NCBI RefSeq assembly: GCF_900142185.1
Contig: NZ_FQZZ01000001.1
Location: 930,001-994,000 of the forward strand
DNA: 64,000 nucleotides
Direction: 5' to 3'
Origin: Lutimaribacter pacificus
GTDB lineage: Bacteria; Pseudomonadota; Alphaproteobacteria; Rhodobacterales; Rhodobacteraceae
Part shown: positions 57,759 to 64,000 of the stretch, piece after piece
How positions within the stretch are numbered: the first letter of the stretch is position 1
How the letters are laid out: each line of letters starts with the position of its first letter
Position numbers and translations under genes: made by a program
Notes under the pieces: model-generated
The model's input: only the letters and a program-made list of their open reading frames with translations
Told to the model about the DNA's origin: nothing
Database searches by the model: none

Positions 57759-58700
57759 ATGAGCCGCGCATTCGTATTTCCGGGGCAGGGCGCCCAGACC
57801 ATCGGCATGGGCCGCGACCTGGCCGCGGCCTATCCGCAGGCCCGCGCCGTGTTCGACGAGGTGGACGCGGCCCTGGGCGAAAAGCTGTCGGCGCTGATCT
57901 GGGAGGGCGAGCAGGACGAACTGACGCTGACGCAGAACGCGCAGCCGGCGCTGATGGCGACCTCGATGGCGGCGATGCGCGCGCTGGAGGCCGAGGGCGT
58001 CGACGTGACGGCGGCGGATTTCGTGGCCGGGCACAGCCTGGGCGAATACTCCGCGCTGGCGGCGGCGGGTGCGCTGAGCGTGGGCGACGCGGCGCGGCTG
58101 CTGCGCACGCGCGGGCAGGCGATGCAGGCGGCGGTGCCGGTGGGCGTGGGCGCGATGGCGGCGCTGCTGGGGCTGGATTTCGACACCGCCCGCGCGGTGG
58201 CCGAAGAGGCAGCGCAGGGCGAGATCTGCCAGGCGGCCAATGACAACGATCCCGGGCAGGTGGTCGTGTCGGGCCACAAGGCGGCGGTGGAACGCGCGGT
58301 CGAGATCGCCAAGGGGCGCGGCGCGAAACGGGCGGTGATGCTGCCGGTCAGCGCGCCGTTCCATTGCGCGCTGATGGCGCCGGCGGCCGAGGCGATGTCC
58401 GAGGCGCTGGCGGGGGTCGATATCGCCGCGCCGAAGGTGCCGGTCGTGGCCAACGTGGTGGCCGAGGCGGTGAGCGATCCCGACCGCATCCGCGCGCTGC
58501 TGGTCGAGCAGGTGACCGGCGCCGTGCGCTGGCGCGAAAGCGTGCAGTGGATGGACGCGCAGGGCGTGGCCGAAATCTGGGAGATCGGCGCGGGCAAGGC
58601 GCTGTCGGGCATGGTGCGCCGCATCGCCCGCCATATCGAGTGCCGTGCCGTCGGCACGCCCGAGGATGTGAAAGCGGCGGTGGAAAGCCTGACGTCATAA
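57759..58700 (+). CDS. fabD: Malonyl-CoA--ACP transacylase FabD
   Basis: 313 residues. FVFPGQGAQ at the start, active-site Ser93 in GHSLGEYSALAAAG, and the His in SAPFHC. It loads malonate on ACP. AAAAGGGG precedes ATG 57759. First gene of fabD-fabG-acpP-fabF. Confidence 0.96.
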   Translation: MSRAFVFPGQGAQTIGMGRDLAAAYPQARAVFDEVDAALGEKLSALIWEGEQDELTLTQNAQPALMATSMAAMRALEAEGVDVTAADFVAGHSLGEYSALAAAGALSVGDAARLLRTRGQAMQAAVPVGVGAMAALLGLDFDTARAVAEEAAQGEICQAANDNDPGQVVVSGHKAAVERAVEIAKGRGAKRAVMLPVSAPFHCALMAPAAEAMSEALAGVDIAAPKVPVVANVVAEAVSDPDRIRALLVEQVTGAVRWRESVQWMDAQGVAEIWEIGAGKALSGMVRRIARHIECRAVGTPEDVKAAVESLTS

Positions 58701-58755
58701 GCCGGGGGCGGCGCCGCGCGGCGCGGGCGACCCGAAACACGAAAGGATCAAGGAC

Positions 58756-59493
58756 ATGTTCGACCTGACTGGAAAATGCGCGCTGGTGACCGGCGCGTCG
58801 GGCGGTATCGGCGGGGCCATCGCCCGGACGCTGCATGGCGCGGGCGCCACGGTGGGCCTGTCGGGCACGCGCGAAGAACCGCTGCAGGCGCTGGCCGCCG
58901 AGCTGGGCGAACGCGCCCACGTGCTGCCCTGCAACCTGTCGGACGCGCAGGCGGTGGACGCGCTGCCCAAGCAGGCGGTCGAGGCGATGGGCGGGGTCGA
59001 TATCCTGGTCAACAATGCCGGGATCACCCGCGACCAGATCTTCATGCGGATGTCGGACGAGGAATGGCAGTCGGTGATCGACGTGAACCTGACCGCCGCG
59101 ATGCGGCTGTGCCGGGGCGTGATGCGCCCGATGATGAAGGCGCGCTGGGGGCGGATCGTGAATATCTCGTCCATCGTGGGGGCCACCGGCAATCCCGGCC
59201 AGGCCAATTACGCTGCCGCCAAGGCGGGCATGGTGGGCATGACGAAATCCATCGCCTACGAGGTGGCCAGCCGCGGCATCACCGCCAACGCGGTGGCGCC
59301 CGGTTTCATCGCCACGGCGATGACCGACAAGCTGACCGACGACCAGAAGGACAAGATCAACGCGCAGATCCCCGCCGCGCGCATGGGCACACCCGAAGAG
59401 ATCGCGGCGGCGGTGCTGTACCTTGCCAGCCCCGAGGCGGGCTATGTCACCGGGGCGACGCTGCATGTGAACGGCGGGATGGCGATGCTCTGA
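58756..59493 (+). CDS. fabG: 3-oxoacyl-ACP reductase FabG
   Basis: 245 residues. NADPH-binding TGASGGIGGAIA, NNAGITRD, the Ser in VNISSIVG and the YAAAKAG catalytic Tyr/Lys. It performs the first reduction of fatty-acid elongation. AAAGGATC precedes the ATG, 55 nt after fabD. Confidence 0.96.
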   Translation: MFDLTGKCALVTGASGGIGGAIARTLHGAGATVGLSGTREEPLQALAAELGERAHVLPCNLSDAQAVDALPKQAVEAMGGVDILVNNAGITRDQIFMRMSDEEWQSVIDVNLTAAMRLCRGVMRPMMKARWGRIVNISSIVGATGNPGQANYAAAKAGMVGMTKSIAYEVASRGITANAVAPGFIATAMTDKLTDDQKDKINAQIPAARMGTPEEIAAAVLYLASPEAGYVTGATLHVNGGMAML

Positions 59494-59503
59494 TCGCGCG
59501 GTG

Positions 59504-59519
59504 CGGGAATCGATTCCCG
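59504..59519. other. Perfect 16-bp palindrome after fabG
   Basis: CGGGAATCGATTCCCG, 10 nt after the fabG stop. The rest of the 395-nt gap (59494-59888) holds the acpP promoter and leader. The palindrome could end the fabDG transcript or be an operator. Confidence 0.4.
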
Positions 59520-59710
59520 TCATGCGCGGGGATGCGCGGGCGCGTGCGCGGCTGTCCCGGGGCTTTGGCCGGGGGTGCGGGGGTGTCGGTGTATCCGGTA
59601 TTTTCGAAGCATTCTCAGTGGCTTGTGTGAGGTTCGGCGGAAAATCGCGGTGGATTTCCCCCTTGCGCCGTCGTTTTTTCATCGCCATTTCCGTGCCCGT
59701 GTGAAAGCGT

Positions 59711-59738
59711 TTGCCTTGAGTGCCGCATGTGCTATAGG
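59711..59738 (+). promoter_or_regulatory. Putative acpP promoter
   Basis: TTGCCT, 16-nt spacer, TATAGG, about 150 nt before the acpP start. The downstream leader can fold: GGACCG/CGGTCC (59749-59772) and CCCCAAGCGGGG (59774-59785). An own promoter fits the high level of ACP synthesis. Confidence 0.5.
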
Positions 59739-59888
59739 CCTCGCAGTCGGACCGGGGGTATGCCTGCGGTCCTCCCCAAGCGGGGTCTTTGGAGAACCGT
59801 CCGGGCAAACCCGGGCAAAGGATTGCCACCCCCGCAGGGCGAGGGCAGAAACGGGCGCTACCGCCCAAGAAGTTGTGAGGACTGGACC

Positions 59889-60122
59889 ATGAGCGATATC
59901 GCAGATCGCGTGAAGAAAATCGTTGTCGAGCATCTGGGCGTCGAAGAGGACAAGGTGACCGAGAACGCCTCGTTCATCGACGATCTGGGCGCGGACAGCC
60001 TGGACACCGTGGAACTGGTGATGGCGTTCGAAGAAGAGTTCGGCATCGAGATTCCCGATGACGCGGCCGAAACCATCCAGACCTTCGGCGACGCGGTGAA
60101 GTTCATCAAGGACGCCTCGTAA
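59889..60122 (+). CDS. acpP: Acyl carrier protein
   Basis: 77 residues, standard. The phosphopantetheine site is Ser37 in GADSLDTVE. Acidic helical protein carrying the acyl chain. GAGGACTGG precedes ATG 59889. A terminator follows. Confidence 0.98.
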   Translation: MSDIADRVKKIVVEHLGVEEDKVTENASFIDDLGADSLDTVELVMAFEEEFGIEIPDDAAETIQTFGDAVKFIKDAS

Positions 60123-60147
60123 GAAATTCCCACCTTTCGGGTGGACA

Positions 60148-60180
60148 GGGCCCCTGCCGGATCGGCGGGGGCCTTTTTTC
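60148..60180 (+). terminator. Terminator of acpP
   Basis: GGCCCCTGCCG GAT CGGCGGGGGCC followed by TTTTTT, 26 nt after the stop. Confidence 0.9.
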
Positions 60181-60315
60181 ATGTGCAACCGGCCGCGCAT
60201 GACGTGAATCGCGCGTCGCTTGCCGTTCCGCGCCAATCGCCGCGGCGCCGGGGCGCGCTAGGGTGTCGTCTGTGGACGCGTCTGGCGTCCGGGGCCCAGA
60301 CGGGAGGCAGCGGCG

Positions 60316-61062
60316 ATGATCATCTATCCCACACTCGAACTGATGAACGGCAAATGCGTGTCGCTGATGCGCGGGCGGCTGGAAGAGCCGGTGATCTGGC
60401 ACCGCGACCCGGTCGAGGTGGCGCGCGGCTTTGCCGCGGCGGGGGCATCGTGGATGCATGTCACCGACCTTGACGCGCTGAGCGGGCGGGGCGACAACGA
60501 TGCGCTGGTGGAAGAGATCATCCGCGCGGCGGGCATCCCGGTGCAGCTGGGCGGCGGTTTCCGCTCGCGCGAGCGGGTGGCGCAGTGGATCGACCGGGGC
60601 GCGGGCCGCGTGGTGGTGGGCACCATGGCGGCCTACGAGCCCGACCTGCTGCGGACGCTGGCGAAATATTATCCCGACCAGATCGTGCTGGCGCTGGATA
60701 TCTTCCGCGGCACGGTGATGACCCATGGCTGGCGCGAACAAAGCGCGTTTTCGCCGGAATCCTTCCTGGACGCCTTTGCCGGCAGCCCGCTGGCCGGGGT
60801 GATCGTGACCGATATCGACGCCGATATCGAGGACAGCGACGGCTCGGTCGGGCTGATCGCGGGGCTGGCGGCCAAGACGCGCCACCCGGTGATCGCGCGC
60901 GGCACGGTGCGCAGCGCCGATGACGTGGCGGTGCTGAAATACGTGCCCAATATCGCGGGCACGCTGATCGGGCGGGCGCTGTTGTCGCGGGACGTGGACC
61001 TGGCCGAGGCGCTGGCGCTGGCGCAGCCCGAGGCGGGCGAGGCGCAGGCGGAGTTCATGTGA
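60316..61062 (+). CDS. HisA/HisF-family TIM-barrel protein, divergent HisA paralogue
   Basis: 248 residues, TIM barrel of the HisA type: MIIYPTLELMNGKCVSLMRG, VQLGGGFRS (first phosphate loop), VLALDIFRG. Changes from canonical HisA: the catalytic Asp of the N-terminal strand (IDL) is Glu8, and the second phosphate loop GG (SGGI) reads ARGTVR. The second catalytic Asp (LALDI) is kept. GGGAGG precedes ATG 60316. No his genes are near. It is probably not the histidine-pathway enzyme, and its substrate is unknown. Confidence 0.75.
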   Translation: MIIYPTLELMNGKCVSLMRGRLEEPVIWHRDPVEVARGFAAAGASWMHVTDLDALSGRGDNDALVEEIIRAAGIPVQLGGGFRSRERVAQWIDRGAGRVVVGTMAAYEPDLLRTLAKYYPDQIVLALDIFRGTVMTHGWREQSAFSPESFLDAFAGSPLAGVIVTDIDADIEDSDGSVGLIAGLAAKTRHPVIARGTVRSADDVAVLKYVPNIAGTLIGRALLSRDVDLAEALALAQPEAGEAQAEFM

Positions 61063-61109
61063 CGGGAAGGGTGGCGTGGGGGATAAGGCTGCCGTTTTAG
61101 GGGAGTGCA

Positions 61110-61277
61110 ACAGAGGGTATCGCACGGCCGCGGTCGGGCGATGCGACCTTTGTTGCGGTCACTTTATCGCGCAGCCACTTCCTACCTCAGACCGTGGCAC
61201 TGGCGGCAGCCAATCGCCCGGCCGGGGGGCGGCCGTGCGATGCCCGGGCCGCTGCGCGGCCGTTCCGGGCAGGGTGC
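61110..61277 (+). repeat. Repeat family I, full copy E (~168 bp)
   Basis: Begins ACAGAGGGTATCGCACGGCC, core with CCACTTCCTACCTCAGACCG, right hairpin, ends GGCCGTTCCGGGCAGGGTG. Lies between the convergent HisA-like and antiporter genes. Confidence 0.8.
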
Positions 61278-61311
61278 GTGGCTCGGCTGTCCGTGACTGC
61301 TTCGCCAATCT

Positions 61312-62481
61312 TCAGCCGCCGCGACGGATCGCCCAGAGCGCGGCGGGCGGGCCCAGCAGTTCGAACAGCACCGTGGTGCCGATGGTCAGCGCCATGACGG
61401 TTTCGCCCCATTGCGGGAATTCCTGCGCGGCGATCAGCGCGGTGCCCACCGCGACGCCCGCCTGCGGCAGCAGCGCCGGGCCGTAGAAGGCGCGCTCGGC
61501 GCGGGGGGTGTGGCCGATGGTGGCGCCGATCCAGCCGCCCGCCATGCGCGCGACGATGCGCAGCCCGGCATAGGCCGCGCCGACCAGCCCCAGCGCCATC
61601 AGCGCCGACAGCTCCAGCGCGGCGCCCGCCAGCACGAAGAACAGCACCAGGAAGGGCCAGCGCACATGCTCGATCTCGTGAAAGGCGCGGTCGTGATGGC
61701 GGGCGGTGTTGACCAGAACCATGCCGGCGGTCATCCCTGCGAGCAGGTAGCTGAGATCGAGCGCCAGCGCCGCGCCCGACAGCAGGAACACCAGCGCCAG
61801 CGCCTCGATCAGCAGCGGCTCGCCCTTTTCGATGCGGCCGGTCAGCCATGCGCCGGGCAGGCCCACGGCCAGCCCCAGCAGGACCGAGCCGAGGATATCG
61901 CGGGCCAGGCCCCGGACGATACCCGCGCCTTCCTGTGCGCCGGTCATCTGTCCGACGCCCAGCAGGACGAAGGAAAACACCACAAGCCCCCAGGCGTCGT
62001 CGATCGCCACGATCCCCTTGAGCGTGCGGGTGAACCGCGTGTCGCGGCCCGATTGCGCGATCACGTCCTGCGTGGCCGCCGGGTCGGTCGCGGTGGCGAT
62101 GGCGGCCAGCACCAGCGCCAGCCCGAGCGGCACACCGGCCAGCCACAGGCCCAGCGACACCATCGCCAGCGTCACGAGGACGATGGACAGCGACAGCGCC
62201 AGGATCGCGCGGCCCCGGCTGCGCAGGGTTTCCAGCGACAGCGACGAGCCGAGCAGGAAGGCCACCATGGTCAGCGCCGTGGTCGACAGGAAATTCTGCA
62301 ACGCCTCGCCCGGGCGCGGCAGCAGGTCGAGCCCGGGCCCGCCCAGCAGCACGCCGAACAGCAAAAGCAGGCTGACGCGCGGGATCGCCGTGCGCCGCGC
62401 CACGCTGTCGGCGATCAGCCCCAGTGCGAAGATTCCGCCCAGCATCAGGAAAACCGGCGCCAGTTCCTCGGCCATCGTCAT
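61312..62481 (-). CDS. Cation:proton antiporter (CPA2/KefB-type membrane domain)
   Basis: 389 residues, about 11-13 membrane helices, no C-terminal nucleotide-binding (TrkA) domain. Conserved elements: ATATDPAATQDV (family DP motif) and VAIDDAWGLVVFSF. It exchanges Na+ or K+ for protons across the inner membrane. Two ATGs (62481, 62475) are possible. Divergent from fabF. Confidence 0.85.
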   Translation of the reverse strand: MTMAEELAPVFLMLGGIFALGLIADSVARRTAIPRVSLLLLFGVLLGGPGLDLLPRPGEALQNFLSTTALTMVAFLLGSSLSLETLRSRGRAILALSLSIVLVTLAMVSLGLWLAGVPLGLALVLAAIATATDPAATQDVIAQSGRDTRFTRTLKGIVAIDDAWGLVVFSFVLLGVGQMTGAQEGAGIVRGLARDILGSVLLGLAVGLPGAWLTGRIEKGEPLLIEALALVFLLSGAALALDLSYLLAGMTAGMVLVNTARHHDRAFHEIEHVRWPFLVLFFVLAGAALELSALMALGLVGAAYAGLRIVARMAGGWIGATIGHTPRAERAFYGPALLPQAGVAVGTALIAAQEFPQWGETVMALTIGTTVLFELLGPPAALWAIRRGG

Positions 62482-62632
62482 GTCGTGCCCCTGTCCCTTT
62501 GCGGCCCAGCAGATACCGGCCGGGCGGGGCGGTCAAGGCGGCAGGTGGCTGCCGCCGGGATGTGCTGCCCTCTTGCCCCCATCGGGCGGGTCGGGGTATG
62601 AGCGGGCAAAGAGGATAGAAGGGGCAGACTTC

Positions 62633-63892
62633 ATGCGTCGCGTTGTCGTTACCGGGCTTGGCCTTGTCACGCCCTTGGCCTGCGGGGTCGAGGAAACATG
62701 GAGCCGTCTGCTGGACGGTCAGTCGGGCGCGGGCCCGATCACACGGTTCAACCCCGAGCGGGTGCAGACGAAATATGCCTGCCAGGTGCCGCTGGGCGAT
62801 GGCAGCGGGGGCACGTTCAACTCGGACGACTGGATGGAGCCGAAAGAGCGCCGCAAGGTCGACGATTTCATCCTCTACGGGATTGCCGCCGCCGAACAGG
62901 CGGTGCGCGACGCGGGCTGGATGCCCGAGGACGAGGAAAGCCGGCTGCGCACCGGCGTGATGATCGGATCGGGGATCGGCGGGCTGCAATCCATCGAACA
63001 GACCACGCTGCTGATGGCCGAGAAGGGGCCGCGGCGGGTATCGCCGTTCTTTATTCCCGGCGCGCTGATCAACCTGATCTCGGGGCAGGTCAGCATCAAA
63101 TACGGCTTCAAGGGCCCCAACCACGCGGTCGTGACCGCCTGTTCCACCGGCGCGCATGCCATCGGCGATGCCGCGCGGCTGATCCAGTGGGGCGATGCCG
63201 ACGTGATGGTGGCGGGCGGCGCCGAGGCGGCGATCTGCGAGATCGGGATCGCCGGGTTCAACGCCTGCAAGGCGCTGAGCACCAAGCGCGAGGACGACCC
63301 CAAGGCGGCCAGCCGCCCCTATGACGCCGACCGCGACGGGTTCGTGATGGGCGAGGGCGCGGGGATCGTCGTGCTGGAGGAGTACGAGCACGCGAAGGCG
63401 CGCGGCGCGAAGATCTATGCCGAGGTTCTGGGGTACGGGTTGTCGGGCGATGCCTATCACATCACCGCGCCGTCCGAGGATGGCGACGGCGGATACCGCT
63501 CGATGAAGGCGGCGCTGGAGCGTGCGGGGCTGCAACCGTCGGATATCGACTATATCAACGCGCATGGCACCAGCACGATGGCCGATGTGATCGAACTGGC
63601 CGCGGTGGAGCGGCTGCTGGGCAACGCGGCGAACAAGGCCACCATGTCGTCGACGAAATCGGCCACCGGGCACCTGCTGGGCGCGGCGGGTGCGATCGAG
63701 GCGATTTTCTCGATCCTGGCGATTCGCGACCAGGTGGCGCCGCCGACGATCAACCTGGACAATCCGGCGGTGGAAACCCCGCTGGACCTGGCGCCGAACA
63801 GGAAATGCGAACGTGAGATCAATATCGCGCTGTCCAACAGCTTTGGCTTTGGCGGCACCAATGCGAGCCTGATCGTCGGAAAGGTCGATTGA
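62633..63892 (+). CDS. fabF: Beta-ketoacyl-ACP synthase II FabF
   Basis: 419 residues. Active-site Cys170 in TACSTGAHAIG, and the His residues in NAHGTST and KSATGHLLGAAG. It condenses malonyl-ACP with acyl-ACP. Its stop touches the mltG start (TGATG). Note that acpP and fabF are separated by the HisA-like gene, a repeat and the antiporter. Confidence 0.97.
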   Translation: MRRVVVTGLGLVTPLACGVEETWSRLLDGQSGAGPITRFNPERVQTKYACQVPLGDGSGGTFNSDDWMEPKERRKVDDFILYGIAAAEQAVRDAGWMPEDEESRLRTGVMIGSGIGGLQSIEQTTLLMAEKGPRRVSPFFIPGALINLISGQVSIKYGFKGPNHAVVTACSTGAHAIGDAARLIQWGDADVMVAGGAEAAICEIGIAGFNACKALSTKREDDPKAASRPYDADRDGFVMGEGAGIVVLEEYEHAKARGAKIYAEVLGYGLSGDAYHITAPSEDGDGGYRSMKAALERAGLQPSDIDYINAHGTSTMADVIELAAVERLLGNAANKATMSSTKSATGHLLGAAGAIEAIFSILAIRDQVAPPTINLDNPAVETPLDLAPNRKCEREINIALSNSFGFGGTNASLIVGKVD

Positions 63893-64000
63893 TGTGGCGG
63901 GCCATCGCCTCGAACGGGTTGACCATGCTGATCGTCGGGCTGTTCCTGCTGGGCGGCGTGATCCTGTGGGGGCAGCGCGAATACAGCGCCGAGGGGCCGC
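63892..64000 (+). CDS. mltG: Endolytic transglycosylase MltG, N-terminus (partial)
   Basis: 36 residues before the window ends: MWRAIASNGL, one membrane anchor (MLIVGLFLLGGVILW) and REYSAEGP. The 1-nt overlap with fabF and this anchor are typical of mltG in the fabF-mltG pair. The catalytic YceG domain lies beyond the edge. Confidence 0.75.
   Translation, partial: MWRAIASNGLTMLIVGLFLLGGVILWGQREYSAEGP

Overview
The window is high-GC, gene-dense DNA that looks like a chromosomal segment of a marine Rhodobacteraceae/Roseobacter-type alphaproteobacterium. The reasons are a DddP-type DMSP lyase, a form II (AYRGAGR) CO-dehydrogenase-like cluster, the ccmABCDG order, the fabD-fabG-acpP-fabF-mltG order, the two-gene pair glnB-glnA, and two families of intergenic repeats of the kind common in this group. 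I see no prophage, transposase, CRISPR array or rRNA operon. The only tRNA is tRNA-Leu(UAG).

Layout. 1-5.25 kb (minus): a tight four-gene operon of three family-2-type glycosyltransferases and a sulfotransferase. One glycosyltransferase is fused to a sulfotransferase-like domain with a ruined PAPS loop. 5.4-16.9 kb (plus): MoxR ATPase, VWA protein (CoxE-like), a large acidic OmpA protein, two YeeE/YedE sulfur-transport proteins, XdhC, a molybdopterin-binding protein and the small, large and medium subunits of a form II CODH-like molybdenum hydroxylase. 17-20.8 kb: methyltransferase, infC (apparently starting at ATA), an LEA-like membrane-anchored protein, ferredoxin-NADP reductase and a divergent Lrp regulator. 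20.8-26.7 kb: dctBD (DctD degenerate) and the cytochrome c maturation operon ccmABCDG. 27-35.5 kb: aconitase, a DUF1223 protein, an acyltransferase/DMT transporter/fliG run, a small secreted Cys protein and purB. 35.6-42.3 kb: hydrolase-OsmC fusion, dddP, glycerophosphodiesterase, a DUF3445 protein, a glyoxalase-superfamily protein and a lytic transglycosylase. 42.4-45.5 kb: two distantly similar uncharacterised proteins flanking a PAS-LuxR regulator. 45.6-54.6 kb: glnA, glnB, NAD(P)H-hydrate repair enzyme, Hint-domain protein, tRNA-Leu, tig, rplI-rpsR-rpsF, a PH-like membrane protein and YceI. 54.9-64 kb: amidase, cytochrome b561-YceI fusion, the fatty-acid synthesis genes, a HisA paralogue, a cation/proton antiporter and the start of mltG.

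The least explained signals are these. (1) A ~168-bp MITE/REPIN-like element is present in five full copies plus one or two short derivatives. (2) The glycosyltransferase/sulfotransferase operon uses four different apparent start codons, two of them in 4-nt overlaps. (3) A paralogous pair of tail-anchored proteins brackets a PAS-LuxR gene whose promoter region holds three copies of an 8-mer. (4) Several family members have lost canonical catalytic residues: DctD without Walker A Lys or GAFTGA, a HisA paralogue, a Hint domain without its Cys, and the sulfotransferase half of the fusion. All calls come from reading the sequence; no database search was run.
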